Shown here: one piece after another, positions 16,161 to 24,832 of the stretch | Layout: each line of letters opens with the position of its first letter | Numbering within the stretch: the stretch's first letter is position 1 | Assembly (NCBI GenBank): GCA_038405435.1 | Contig: JBBYHZ010000008.1 | Source of the DNA: Dryocola clanedunensis_A | Lineage (GTDB): Bacteria; Pseudomonadota; Gammaproteobacteria; Enterobacterales; Enterobacteriaceae | Direction: 5' to 3' (one strand) | DNA: 64,000 nt | Notes under the pieces: model-generated | Database searches by the model: none | What the model was told of the DNA's origin: nothing | What the model saw: the letters and a program-made list of their open reading frames with translations, nothing else | Program-made: the position numbers and the translations under genes

Positions 16161-17339
16161 TTAAATATTCTTCACCCGGCTGGTCAGCCCCAGCGCCACC
16201 ACCGAAAGCCCCGCGATCAGCCAGTACACCGAATAATGTCCGTAGCTCTCCGTCAAAGCGCCCTGTAGCACCCCGGCCAGAATGACCCCGGTTGAGATAC
16301 TGTTAGTAAATAACGTCGTCGCAGACCCTGGCCGCCCGGGCATCAGGTCCTGGAACCACAGCATACCAATCCCCGCCACGATGCCGATAAACACCGCGTT
16401 AAAAAGCTGCAAAAGAATAAGGGCCGTGCGGCTGTGGAACATAATCAGCCCAACGTAGAACAGCACGCCGGCCGCCACGGCAATGACCATCATCCGCCGC
16501 TTACCAAACCGCTTCACGTAGTAACCAGCCAGGATCATCGCCGGGATCTCCAGCCCAGCCGCCGTGCCCATCAGTAGCCCTGCCAGCGATTCAGGCAGGC
16601 CCAGATCGCTGCTCACCCACAGCGGCATGTCGATGATATACATGGTGTTGCAGGTCCACATCAGCATCGAGGCGATAAACAGCAGGCGGACGTTTTTATC
16701 CTTCCAGCCGCTGACTTCGGTCAGGGCCACATCCGCAGGCTGTTCGATGCGCGCCACGCTCGGCAGCGCAAAAAAGATAATCGCCAGCGAGACAACGAAG
16801 ATCCCCGCCGCGATCAGGAACATAGTGGTGAAACCGTAGTTCAGCGCCAGCATAAAAGAGAGCGGCGGGCCGATAACCCAGGCCAGCGAGAGCTGGGCGC
16901 GCATCACCGAGCTGAACATCACGACTTCACGCGCCGAGCTGTCGGCGTATTCCCGCGCCAGAGCAAAAATCTGCGGCATGGCGGTATTGGCAATCGAGGC
17001 GAACATCACGCCGAGGGTAATTAGCGTCAGATAATGGCGGTTAAAGGCGAAAAGCACGCAGTTGGCGACCGCCATTACGCAGCACACCATAATCAGTTTG
17101 CGCCTGTCGCCCCGGCTGTCGGAACGCTTAGCCAGCAGCAGGCTGACAAGAATCCCGGCGATGGCGTTAACGGTGTAAAACAGCCCTACCCAGAACGGGC
17201 GGACTTCTACTTCACGGGATAAAAAGAGGCTGAGCGTCGGCGCCTGGAGCGCTCCTGCTATCCCCATCATAAAAGCGACAACCATAAATGCAGCATAGAT
17301 TGGGTTAAGACGTCGTCCCTGGGTAAGAAACCAAATCAT
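16161..17339 (-). CDS. setA: sugar efflux transporter SetA
   Basis: SetA is a major-facilitator sugar exporter that can expel glucosides and lactose and is linked to the glucose-phosphate stress response. The 392 residues, with about 12 hydrophobic segments, match E. coli SetA in length and in segments such as AREYADSSAREVVMFSSVMR and MWTCNTMYIIDMPLW. It lies directly downstream of SgrS on the same strand; in E. coli the sRNA and setA can be cotranscribed. The gene is complete. Confidence 0.96.
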   Translation of the reverse strand: MIWFLTQGRRLNPIYAAFMVVAFMMGIAGALQAPTLSLFLSREVEVRPFWVGLFYTVNAIAGILVSLLLAKRSDSRGDRRKLIMVCCVMAVANCVLFAFNRHYLTLITLGVMFASIANTAMPQIFALAREYADSSAREVVMFSSVMRAQLSLAWVIGPPLSFMLALNYGFTTMFLIAAGIFVVSLAIIFFALPSVARIEQPADVALTEVSGWKDKNVRLLFIASMLMWTCNTMYIIDMPLWVSSDLGLPESLAGLLMGTAAGLEIPAMILAGYYVKRFGKRRMMVIAVAAGVLFYVGLIMFHSRTALILLQLFNAVFIGIVAGIGMLWFQDLMPGRPGSATTLFTNSISTGVILAGVLQGALTESYGHYSVYWLIAGLSVVALGLTSRVKNI

Positions 17340-17385
17340 TGAGGATCCTTGAGAAATGCGTGCGTTAAGTGGCGAAATTATATAC

Positions 17386-17638
17386 TAAAAAAGCCAGCAG
17401 TTAACCTGCTGGCTGGTGAAAAGCACCAATACTCAGTCACACGATATTAGCGAGGAAGGGGGATATCGGTCGTCGGGGCTGTAACCTCCCACTGCATTAA
17501 GTCTTCAAGCATCCTCAGACGTTGCCCTGCTGTCAGGCGAGCCAGCCATCCAGAACCAACGCGCTGCGTTGCGGCAAAGTAACTTCGGTAAAACTCAACA
17601 GCTGATAACCGTTTCATATGCCCCTCCTCGCTTTCATC
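17386..17638 (-). ncRNA. sgrS: small RNA SgrS
   Basis: SgrS is the Hfq-dependent RNA made during glucose-phosphate stress that blocks ptsG and other sugar-transporter mRNAs. On the minus strand the 5-prime end GATGAAAGCGAGG (from 17638) matches the E. coli start, the ptsG-pairing segment GTGTGACTGAGTATTGG is at 17442-17426, and the RNA ends with GCCAGCAG, GTTAA, CTGCTGGC and six Ts at about 17387. The predicted length of about 253 nt exceeds the 227 nt of E. coli mainly because the SgrT frame is longer. It is divergent from its activator gene sgrR. Confidence 0.92.
17447..17617 (-). CDS. sgrT: SgrT, inhibitor of glucose uptake, encoded within SgrS
   Basis: SgrT is the small protein translated from SgrS that inhibits the PtsG transporter directly. 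The ATG at 17617 follows GAGGAGGGG and opens 56 codons, ending just five bases before the mRNA-pairing segment of SgrS. The core EFYRSYFAATQRVGSGWLA and QRLRMLEDLMQW corresponds to the 43-residue E. coli protein (FYQHYFTATAK, QRLTMLEGLMQW). Here there are extra residues at both ends (MKRLSAVE and EVTAPTTDIPLPR). A longer upstream open frame crosses the SgrS start and was rejected. Confidence 0.9.
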   Translation of the reverse strand: MKRLSAVEFYRSYFAATQRVGSGWLARLTAGQRLRMLEDLMQWEVTAPTTDIPLPR

Positions 17639-17705
17639 GTTGATGATTATTGACGTAATATAGGGAAAGTTAAATTGATGACTTTTTGCGTGGAGTTCCC
17701 CTTTT

Positions 17706-19364
17706 ATGTCCTCTGCTCGTCTGCAACAACAGTTCATCCGCCTGTGGCAGTGCTGCGACGGTAAGCCGCAAGAGACTACGCTTAACGATCTTGCCGATAT
17801 GCTCAGCTGTTCACGCCGCCATATGCGTACTTTGCTGAGCGCGATGCAGGACAAAGGCTGGCTAAGCTGGAAGGCCGAGGCCGGGCGTGGAAAGCGTTCT
17901 CAGCTGGAATTTTTGTATACCGGGCTGGCGCTCCAGCAGCAGCGGGCGGAGGATCTTCTCGAGCAGGATCGCATCGATCAGCTGGTGCAGATCGTCGGCG
18001 ATAAAGCCGCTGTTCGCCAGATGCTGATCTCCCACCTCGGGCGCAGCTTCCGCCAGGGCCGGCACATTCTGCGCGTGCTCTACTACCGCCCGCTGTTAAA
18101 CCTGCTGCCCGGCTCGGCGCTGCGCCGCTCGGAGACGCATATCGCCCGGCAGATTTTCAGCGGCCTGACGCGTATAAATGAGGAAAACGGGGAACTGGAG
18201 GCGGATATCGCCCACCACTGGCAGCAGATCTCCCCTTTACACTGGCGCTTTTATCTTCGTCCCGGCATCCATTTTCACCATGGCCGCGAGCTGGATATGC
18301 TGGATGTCATGGCGTCGCTCCAGCGCATTAACGCCCTTCCCCTTTATGCACATATCAGCGAAATCAGCACGCCCACGGCATGGACGCTGGATATTCATCT
18401 CTCCCAGCCCGACCGCTGGCTCCCCTGGCTGCTGGGCAGCGTCAACGCCATGATCCTCCCCCGTGAATGGGCAACGCTGCCGAAGTTTGCCAGCCAGCCC
18501 GTCGGCACCGGGCCCTACGCCGTGGTGCGCAACAATAATAACCAGCTGAAAATCCACGCTTATGACGACTATTTCGGCTTCCGCGCCCTGATTGATGAAG
18601 TGAACTTTTGGGTGCTGCCGGAGATAGGCGAAGAGGTCAGCTGCGCCGTGCAGCTTCAGGGCATGCCGGACAGCGAGAAAGCCATCGAAAGCAGGCTCGA
18701 AGAGGGGTGCTACTACCTGCTGTTCGACAGCCGCTCATCACGCTGTGGCCACGAGGGCGTGCGCTCCTGGCTGAGCCACGTGCTGGCGCCGATTCACCTG
18801 CTGTACGGCGCGGGGGAGCAAAACCAGCAGTACTGGTTCCCGGCTTACGGCCTGCTTCCCCGCTGGCACCACATCCGCCCGCAGCCGATGCTTGATAAGC
18901 CCGCAGGCCTTGAAACCATCACGCTGACCTATTACCGCGCCCACGTTGAGCACCGCATCATCAGCAACATCATGTTAAAACTGCTTGCGGCCCACGGCGT
19001 GCATCTTGAGGTGCAGGAGGTCGATTACGAAGAGTGGCACGCGGGGGACGTAGAGAGCGATATCTGGCTCAACAGCGCCAACTTCACCCTGCCGCTGGAG
19101 TTTTCGCTCTTCTCGCACCTGTATGAAGTGCCGCTGATTCAGAAATGCATCAGCATCGACTGGGAAACCGATACCCGTAAGTGGCACAGCGGCGAGCTGG
19201 CGCTGCCGGAGTGGTGTCAGCAGCGCGTTGAGAACAATGATATTTTACCGCTGATTCACCACTGGCTGCGCATTGAAGGCCAGCGCAGCATGCGCGGCGT
19301 GAAAATGAACACCCTGGGCTGGTTCGATTTTAAATCCGCCTGGTTTGCACCGCCGGAGCCTTAA
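17706..19364 (+). CDS. sgrR: transcriptional activator SgrR
   Basis: SgrR activates sgrS during glucose-phosphate stress and also influences thiBPQ. The 552 residues have an N-terminal winged helix (LADMLSCSRRHMRTLLSAMQ) and a large C-terminal domain of the SBP_bac_5 solute-binding type, which presumably senses a small molecule. E. coli SgrR has 551 residues and shares long segments such as RAEDLLEQDRIDQLVQ. It is divergent from sgrS across 67 bases and stands upstream of the TPP riboswitch of thiBPQ. Confidence 0.97.
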   Translation: MSSARLQQQFIRLWQCCDGKPQETTLNDLADMLSCSRRHMRTLLSAMQDKGWLSWKAEAGRGKRSQLEFLYTGLALQQQRAEDLLEQDRIDQLVQIVGDKAAVRQMLISHLGRSFRQGRHILRVLYYRPLLNLLPGSALRRSETHIARQIFSGLTRINEENGELEADIAHHWQQISPLHWRFYLRPGIHFHHGRELDMLDVMASLQRINALPLYAHISEISTPTAWTLDIHLSQPDRWLPWLLGSVNAMILPREWATLPKFASQPVGTGPYAVVRNNNNQLKIHAYDDYFGFRALIDEVNFWVLPEIGEEVSCAVQLQGMPDSEKAIESRLEEGCYYLLFDSRSSRCGHEGVRSWLSHVLAPIHLLYGAGEQNQQYWFPAYGLLPRWHHIRPQPMLDKPAGLETITLTYYRAHVEHRIISNIMLKLLAAHGVHLEVQEVDYEEWHAGDVESDIWLNSANFTLPLEFSLFSHLYEVPLIQKCISIDWETDTRKWHSGELALPEWCQQRVENNDILPLIHHWLRIEGQRSMRGVKMNTLGWFDFKSAWFAPPEP

Positions 19365-19402
19365 CGCTTCCGAAACATTCAGGAAATACGTACAATCGCT
19401 GC

Positions 19403-19536
19403 TGCTCAACGGGGTGCTGGATGAAAAATTCTGGCTGAGATAATACCCGTCGAACCTGATCCGGATAACGCCGGCGAAGGGATTTGAGAGGTTACGCTCA
19501 AAGTCCTTTGCCACCCCTACTTCAAGAGGTGCAAAG
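19403..19536 (+). promoter_or_regulatory. TPP riboswitch (thi box) with RBS-masking hairpin
   Basis: The aptamer core is plain: CTCAACGGGGTGC at 19405-19417, GCTGAGA at 19434-19440, ACCCG and GAACCTGATCCGG, then GCCGGCGAAGGGA to about 19482. Downstream are a small stem TTTGAG/CTCAAA (19483-19502) and a hairpin CTTTGC-c-ACC with GGT-GCAAAG (19506-19536) that pairs across the thiB ribosome site AGAGG and reaches its GTG start. This suggests that thiamine pyrophosphate shuts off translation of thiB rather than only transcription. The aptamer call is certain, the switching mechanism is inferred. Confidence 0.93.
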
Positions 19537-20519
19537 TGTTCAAAAAGTTTCTTCCGCTGCTCATGCTCATCGCCGCCCCCGTTTTCGCCAAACCGCTGCT
19601 CACCGTCTATACCTACGACTCTTTTTCCGCAGACTGGGGGCCGGGGCCTGCCGTTAAAAAGGCCTTTGAGGCCGAGTGTAACTGCGAGCTGAAATTCGTG
19701 GCGCTGGAAGATGGCGTCTCGCTGTTAAACCGTCTGCGCATGGAAGGTAAAAACAGCAGGGCCGACGTGGTGCTGGGCCTGGATAACAACCTGATTGCCG
19801 CCGCCACGCAGACCAGGCTTTTTGCCCCGAGCAACGTTGATACCAGCGCGCTGAAAGTGCCCGGCGGCTGGAAAGATACGACTTTCGTGCCGTTCGACTA
19901 CGGCTACTTCGCCTTCGTGTATGACAAAAACAAGCTTAAAAATCCGCCGAAGAGCCTGAAAGAACTGGTGGAGAGCGAGCAGAACTGGAAAGTGATTTAC
20001 GAAGATCCCCGCACCAGCACGCCGGGCCTGGGCCTGCTGCTGTGGATGCAAAAAGTGTACGGCGACAAAGCGCCGGAGGCCTGGGCGAAGCTTGCGAAGA
20101 AAACCGTGACCGTCACCAAAGGCTGGTCTGAAGCCTACGGCCTGTTCCTGAAGGGCGAAGGTGACCTGGTCCTCAGCTATACCACCTCTCCGGCTTATCA
20201 CATCATTGAAGAGAAGAAAGATAGCTACGCCGCCGCGAACTTCAGCGAAGGCCACTATCTTCAGGTAGAAGTGGCGGCCCGCCTGGCCTCAAGCAAGCAG
20301 CCGGAGCTGGCAGCGAAGTTTATGAAGTTTATCACCCAGCCAGGCTTCCAGAACGCTATCCCCACCGGCAACTGGATGTACCCCGTTACGGAGGTGAAGC
20401 TACCGGAAGGCTTCAGCGGCCTGAATAAACCGCAAACTCCGCTGGAGTTCACGCCACAACAAGTGTCCGACCTGCGGGCAAGCTGGATCAGCGCATGGCT
20501 TCGCGCCACCAGCCGCTAA
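19536..20519 (+). CDS. thiB: thiamine/TPP-binding periplasmic protein
   Basis: ThiB (TbpA) captures thiamine, TMP and TPP in the periplasm for the ThiBPQ ABC importer. The 327 residues start at a GTG (19536), preceded by AAGAGGTGCAAA, and begin with a signal peptide MFKKFLPLLMLIAAPVFA cleaved before KPLLTVYTYDSF. The remainder is a class II solute-binding protein closely resembling E. coli TbpA at the same length. The GTG start is embedded in the riboswitch hairpin. Its 3-prime end overlaps thiP by 25 bases. Confidence 0.96.
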   Translation: MFKKFLPLLMLIAAPVFAKPLLTVYTYDSFSADWGPGPAVKKAFEAECNCELKFVALEDGVSLLNRLRMEGKNSRADVVLGLDNNLIAAATQTRLFAPSNVDTSALKVPGGWKDTTFVPFDYGYFAFVYDKNKLKNPPKSLKELVESEQNWKVIYEDPRTSTPGLGLLLWMQKVYGDKAPEAWAKLAKKTVTVTKGWSEAYGLFLKGEGDLVLSYTTSPAYHIIEEKKDSYAAANFSEGHYLQVEVAARLASSKQPELAAKFMKFITQPGFQNAIPTGNWMYPVTEVKLPEGFSGLNKPQTPLEFTPQQVSDLRASWISAWLRATSR

Positions 20520-22105
20520 TTCCCGGCTGGCTGTTTCCGGGCCTCATCGCTGCCACGCTTGTGGTGGCGGTCGCCCTGACGGCCTTTCTGGCGCTGTGGT
20601 TTAACGCGCCACAGACGGATTTCCGGGCGCTGGCCCAGGACAGCTATCTGTGGCACGTCCTGCGCTTCTCGTTCTGGCAGGCGTTTCTCTCAGCCCTGCT
20701 GTCGGTGATCCCGGCGATTTTCCTCGCCCGGGCGCTTTATCGACGCCGCTTCCCTGGCCGTCTCGCGCTATTACGCTTATGCGCCATGACGCTGGTGCTG
20801 CCGGTGCTGGTTGCGGTGTTTGGCATTCTGACCGTTTATGGGCGAGAGGGCTGGCTGGCCTCGCTTTGTGCCTGGCTCGGGGTTGACTGGTCATTTTCGC
20901 CGTATGGCCTGCAGGGCATTCTGCTCGCCCACGTCTTCTTTAATATGCCGATGGCAACCCGGCTGCTGCTTCAGGCGCTGGAAAACATTCCCGGCGAACA
21001 GCGCCAGCTCGCGGCCCAGCTGGGCATGCAGGGCTGGAACTTCTTCCGCCTGGTCGAATGGCCGTGGCTGCGCCGCCAGCTCCTGCCCGCCGGAGCGCTC
21101 ATCTTTATGCTCTGCTTCGCAAGCTTCGCCACGGTGCTTTCCCTCGGCGGCGGGCCACGGGCGACCACCATTGAGCTCGCTATTTTCCAGGCGCTCAGCT
21201 TTGACTACGACCCCGCCCGCGCCGCCCTTCTGGCGCTGATCCAGATGCTTTGCTGCCTCGGTCTCGTTGTAATGAGCCAGCGCCTGAGCAAAGCGATACC
21301 GGTTGGCGTAAGCCAGGTTCAGGGCTGGCGGGATCCGCAGGATAACCTGCGCCGCAGGCTGTGCGACGGGGCGCTTATCGGCCTTGCCCTGCTGCTGCTG
21401 CTGCCGCCGCTGCTGGCCGTAATCATTGACGGCATCAATACCGGCTTCGCTTCGGTACTCTCGCAGTCTGCGCTCTGGCAGGCGCTTTTTACCTCTCTGC
21501 GCATTGCCGTTGCCGCAGGTGTTCTCTGCGTGATAATCACCATGATGCTGCTATGGAGTTCGCGGGAGCTGCGGCTGCGCAGCCGTGCATTCGCCGGACA
21601 GGCGCTGGAGCTGAGCGGCATGCTAATCCTCGCCATGCCTGGCATCGTGCTGGCGACGGGCTTTTTCCTGCTGCTCAACGGCACCGTCGGGCTACCGCAG
21701 TCCGCCGACGGCATCGTGATTTTCACCAACGCGCTGATGGCCATTCCCTACGCGCTAAAGGTGCTGGAAAACCCGATGCTGGACGTCGCGGGCCGCTACG
21801 GCAAGCTTTGTCAGTCGCTGGATATCACGGGGCTTAACCGCCTGCGCCTTATCGATCTGCGGGCGCTAAAAATCCCGCTGGCTCAGGCCCTTGCCTTTGC
21901 CTGCGTGCTATCCATCGGCGATTTTGGCGTGGTGGCGCTGTTTGGCAACGAAGATTTCCGCACGCTGCCGTTCTATCTTTATCAACAAATTGGCTCTTAT
22001 CGCAGCCAGGACGGCGCCGTGACCGCGCTCATCCTGCTGATGCTGTGCTTTATTCTGTTCACCCTGATTGAAAAACTCCCGGGACGCCATGCTGACGCTG
22101 ACTGA
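20495..22105 (+). CDS. thiP: thiamine ABC transporter permease
   Basis: ThiP is the inner membrane permease of the thiamine ABC importer. Its 536 residues (same as E. coli) form two homologous halves, each with about six membrane helices and an EAA-type loop (ENIPGEQRQLAAQLGMQG in the first half). It overlaps thiB by 25 bases and thiQ by 17, an arrangement for tight translational coupling. Confidence 0.97.
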   Translation: MASRHQPLIPGWLFPGLIAATLVVAVALTAFLALWFNAPQTDFRALAQDSYLWHVLRFSFWQAFLSALLSVIPAIFLARALYRRRFPGRLALLRLCAMTLVLPVLVAVFGILTVYGREGWLASLCAWLGVDWSFSPYGLQGILLAHVFFNMPMATRLLLQALENIPGEQRQLAAQLGMQGWNFFRLVEWPWLRRQLLPAGALIFMLCFASFATVLSLGGGPRATTIELAIFQALSFDYDPARAALLALIQMLCCLGLVVMSQRLSKAIPVGVSQVQGWRDPQDNLRRRLCDGALIGLALLLLLPPLLAVIIDGINTGFASVLSQSALWQALFTSLRIAVAAGVLCVIITMMLLWSSRELRLRSRAFAGQALELSGMLILAMPGIVLATGFFLLLNGTVGLPQSADGIVIFTNALMAIPYALKVLENPMLDVAGRYGKLCQSLDITGLNRLRLIDLRALKIPLAQALAFACVLSIGDFGVVALFGNEDFRTLPFYLYQQIGSYRSQDGAVTALILLMLCFILFTLIEKLPGRHADAD

Positions 22106-22796
22106 TGTAACCTGGCTTTATCACCACCTGCCGATGCGCTTCTCCCTCAGCGTGGATGCGGGCGAACGCGTTGCGGTGCTCGGGCCAAGCGGCGCGGGCA
22201 AAAGCACCTTGCTGAGTTTAATCGCGGGGTTTCTGGAGCCTGCCAGCGGGGAGATCCTTTTAGACGGTCAGGAACATACGCGCACCGTCCCCGCCCGGCG
22301 CCCGGTTTCGATGCTGTTTCAGGAGAACAATCTGTTCAGCCACCTGAGCGTGCGGGACAACATTGGCCTGGGCATGCATCCGGGGTTAAAGCTTGACCGG
22401 CAGCAGCGTCAGCGGCTGCAATATATTGCTGAGCAGATGGGATTCGGGGAGTTGCTCGACCGCCAGCCGACCCAGCTTTCCGGCGGCCAGCGCCAGCGCG
22501 TGGCTCTTGCCCGCTGCCTGGTCCGCCAGCGGCCCATCCTGCTGCTGGATGAGCCTTTTTCGGCCCTTGACCCGGCGCTGCGCCAGGAAATGCTTCAGCT
22601 GCTGGATGACGTTTGCGGGCAGCAGCGGCTCACGCTGCTGATGGTTTCCCACAGCATTGAGGACGCGGTGCGCATTGCAAATCGGAGCCTTGTTGTGGTG
22701 GATGGCCGCATCGCCTGGGATGGCGACACGGCAACGCTTTTAAGCGGCGAAGCGAGCGCTTCAGCCCTGCTCGGCATCAGGAAGGATCAGGCCTGA
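22089..22796 (+). CDS. thiQ: thiamine ABC transporter ATP-binding protein
   Basis: ThiQ powers thiamine import. From the ATG at 22089 the product has 235 residues starting MLTLTDVTWLYHHLPM, aligned with E. coli ThiQ (232). Walker A GPSGAGKS is at 32-39, the LSGGQ signature at 130-134 and Walker B LLLDEP at 151-156. An earlier in-frame start at 22068 lies deeper in thiP and was rejected. The end overlaps the convergent yabI end by 10 bases. Confidence 0.96.
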   Translation: MLTLTDVTWLYHHLPMRFSLSVDAGERVAVLGPSGAGKSTLLSLIAGFLEPASGEILLDGQEHTRTVPARRPVSMLFQENNLFSHLSVRDNIGLGMHPGLKLDRQQRQRLQYIAEQMGFGELLDRQPTQLSGGQRQRVALARCLVRQRPILLLDEPFSALDPALRQEMLQLLDDVCGQQRLTLLMVSHSIEDAVRIANRSLVVVDGRIAWDGDTATLLSGEASASALLGIRKDQA

Positions 22797-23560
22797 CCCG
22801 AAAGCACTTTCCAGACAATCTTCAGGTAGATCGGCATCAGCGGATGCATTGAAAGGGCAGCCAGGCTGGCAATACCTGCGATCGCGGTGAGCGGCGCAAG
22901 CCAGTGCAGCCGCCCACGCGGTAAGAAACGCGTTAAGCGGTCGGTTCCCGATTTGCCGCTGCGCCACCAGCGCCAGCACAGCCAGCCGGCCACCCACAGC
23001 AGCAGCGCCACGCCGAGCAGCAGCCATTTGAAGCTGCTGCTTTGCATATCCGCAGGAATATCGATGGCCGCACCGGCCAGAATGCCCGGCATAAAATAGA
23101 GCGGCGGCCAGAAGATGCAGCCGATGATATTGGGCAGAATGAACTTGGAAACCGGCAGATCCAGCATGCCCGCCACCATCGGCACCAGCGGGCGGGTCGG
23201 GCCGATAAAGCGGCCAATCAGGATGGTTACCATGCTGTGCTGGTGCAGCGCATGCTCGGTTTTGTCGAGCAGCGCCTTGTTCTTCTTCATAAAGGACCAG
23301 CGGTGCAGCGGCCCTTTAAAGCGCCCGCCCAGCCAGAACGAAATCCAGTCGCCCAGCAGGCAGCCGACGATCCCCGCCGCCCAGGCGTGATAAAAATCGA
23401 CCTGACCGCTGCCGATCAGCGCGCCAAGCCCGGCCATCATCACCGTACCCGGCAAAATCAGGCCCACCAGCGCCAGCGACTCGAGAAATGCCACCAGCAT
23501 CACGGCAATAAGCGAATATGCCGCAGACTGGGTTATAAGGTGTTGCAGAAAAGCTTCCAT
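22787..23560 (-). CDS. yabI: DedA-family membrane protein YabI
   Basis: YabI is an inner membrane protein of the DedA/SNARE-associated family, whose members act in lipid-carrier translocation and envelope homeostasis; the role of YabI itself is not established. The 257 residues show the family pattern: an N-terminal amphipathic entry (FLESLALVGLILPGTVMMAG), the acidic/arginine motif GRFIGPTRPLVPMVAGM and several C-terminal helices. E. coli YabI has 254 residues. It is convergent with thiQ and lies next to araC as in E. coli. Confidence 0.94.
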   Translation of the reverse strand: MEAFLQHLITQSAAYSLIAVMLVAFLESLALVGLILPGTVMMAGLGALIGSGQVDFYHAWAAGIVGCLLGDWISFWLGGRFKGPLHRWSFMKKNKALLDKTEHALHQHSMVTILIGRFIGPTRPLVPMVAGMLDLPVSKFILPNIIGCIFWPPLYFMPGILAGAAIDIPADMQSSSFKWLLLGVALLLWVAGWLCWRWWRSGKSGTDRLTRFLPRGRLHWLAPLTAIAGIASLAALSMHPLMPIYLKIVWKVLSGQA

Positions 23561-23647
23561 AAAGCATCCGTCGAGAAATCACCAGGCGATTCTCCTGAGT
23601 GGCTCATACATCGTCAAGCCATCAATTGTATGAATAGATAATAGCGG

Positions 23648-24493
23648 CTATTCGCATCCGGCGCGGAATTCGCTCGGGCTGGCCCCGGTACACTTCTTGA
23701 AAACGCGGGAAAAATAGAGCTGATCCTCGAAGCCGACGTTGCGCCCGACGCTGGCAATCGGCATGCGGGTGGTACTGAGCAGCAGCTTCGCCTGGCTGAT
23801 TCGCTGATCTTCACGCCAGCTCAGCACGCTGACGCCAAGCTGCTGGCGGAACAGATGCGATAGGCGGGAGGGGGAAAGGCAGACATGCTGCGCCACGCCA
23901 GCTATATCAAAATGGCTGTCCGCAAGATGGTCGCTGATGAACTGGCAGGCATCCCGCACGCGGTTATCCAGCGGCGGCTGCAGCGAAGCGTTAAGCGCCT
24001 CCATGCGGCGCAATAACAGCTGTTCAAGCAGGTTAATCGCCAGCAGTTCGGCATAGCGTCCCTCCGCCTGACCCGCGTCGATAATCTGCTGAAACAGCTG
24101 CGAAAACCCTTCCTGATGCGTATCGTCCGGGCGATAAAACCCCGTGTTGGCGAACAGCGACTCCCAGTTCAGCCACTCCTGCCAGTAGGCGCGGGGGCGG
24201 AAGTAAACCCACTGGTGATACCACTCTTTGCTTTCCGGCGAACGGCCGTAGTGATGCACCTCCCCCGGCGGAAACAGCAGCATGTCGCCGGGGCGGCAGA
24301 TGTAATTCTTGCCCTGGTTGTTAATCACCCCTTCGCCGCGCACGGTGAGATTCAGAATATATCCCTTCATGCCCAGCGGCCGGTCGATGAAAAAATCCAG
24401 CGGCCCGTCGGCCTCAATCGGCGTTAAGCCAGCCACCAGATGGGCGTTAAAAGAGTAGCCGGGTAACAGGGGATCGTTTTGCAGTTCTGGCAT
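23648..24493 (-). CDS. araC: arabinose operon regulator AraC
   Basis: AraC represses or activates araBAD depending on L-arabinose. The ATG at 24493 corresponds to the E. coli start (MPELQNDPLLPGY against MAEAQNDPLLPGY) and gives 281 residues; a GTG four codons upstream is possible but less likely. The N-terminal arm and cupin (FPPGEVHHYGR) bind arabinose and dimerise; two helix-turn-helix units lie in the C-terminal domain (FDIAGVAQHVCLSPSRLSHL and MPIASVGRNVGFEDQLYFSR). The protein ends at GCE, about ten residues before the E. coli end, which lies beyond the DNA-binding domain. It is divergent from araBAD. Confidence 0.97.
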   Translation of the reverse strand: MPELQNDPLLPGYSFNAHLVAGLTPIEADGPLDFFIDRPLGMKGYILNLTVRGEGVINNQGKNYICRPGDMLLFPPGEVHHYGRSPESKEWYHQWVYFRPRAYWQEWLNWESLFANTGFYRPDDTHQEGFSQLFQQIIDAGQAEGRYAELLAINLLEQLLLRRMEALNASLQPPLDNRVRDACQFISDHLADSHFDIAGVAQHVCLSPSRLSHLFRQQLGVSVLSWREDQRISQAKLLLSTTRMPIASVGRNVGFEDQLYFSRVFKKCTGASPSEFRAGCE

Positions 24494-24521
24494 CGTTGCG
24501 CTCACTCTTATATTGATTTAC

Positions 24522-24539
24522 AGAAACCATTTGTCCATA
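24522..24539. promoter_or_regulatory. AraC operator araO2
   Basis: AGAAACCATTTGTCCATA differs by one base from the E. coli araO2 core AGAAACCAATTGTCCATA. It lies in the araC leader, and its centre is about 212 bases from the centre of araI1, close to the 210-211 bp spacing that allows the repression loop in E. coli. Confidence 0.85.
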
Positions 24540-24667
24540 TCATCGTTTTCTGCCCCGCTGCCTGCGCACCGGCTTTCACGAACAGGCTGATTTGTATCAT
24601 AAAGCCGCAAACAATAAGCACCTACGCTTTTCATCGGCGTGAGGCCGCTTTTTTGAAGCCAACCAAA

Positions 24668-24722
24668 GTGTCTATAACCACGACAGAAAAGTCCACATCG
24701 AATATTTGCACGGCGTCACACT
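24668..24722. promoter_or_regulatory. araO1 and CRP site
   Basis: GTGTCTATAACCACGACAGAAAAGTCCACA (as two parts, 24669-24698) parallels the E. coli araO1 pair of half-sites. It is followed by TATTTGCACGGCGTCACACTT (24703-24723 in two halves), matching the E. coli CRP site between araC and araBAD. The order and spacing are those of E. coli; individual bases were compared from memory. Confidence 0.78.
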
Positions 24723-24733
24723 TCGCGATCTCA

Positions 24734-24771
24734 CAGCAGATTCCTCCATAACTACAGCGAATACGACCTGA
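24734..24771 (+). promoter_or_regulatory. araI1 and araI2 activation sites
   Basis: I1 CAGCAGATTCCTCCATA (24734-24750) and I2 CAGCGAATACGACCTGA (24755-24771) are separated by four bases, exactly as in E. coli (TAGCA...TCCATA and TAGCG...ACCTGA). AraC with arabinose binds both to recruit RNA polymerase to araBAD. Confidence 0.88.
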
Positions 24772-24832
24772 CTCTTTTGCGCTGAGAAATCTAATGTTCA
24801 CTGCAAGAGTTTTACTTTATGGAGTGAGAAAA

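Larger units (their letters stand above)
24494..24832. promoter_or_regulatory. araC-araBAD regulatory region
   Basis: This 339-base spacer holds the divergent control region of the arabinose genes. All AraC half-sites known from E. coli can be found in the same order: O2 in the araC leader, O1, a CRP site, then I1 and I2 directly upstream of araBAD. They are listed separately. The segment between O2 and O1 (24540-24667) shows no further motif. Confidence 0.85.

Noticed and set aside
17618..17854. A longer frame upstream of sgrT on the minus strand
   Set aside because: It extends past the SgrS 5-prime end and into sgrR; SgrT is read from within SgrS.
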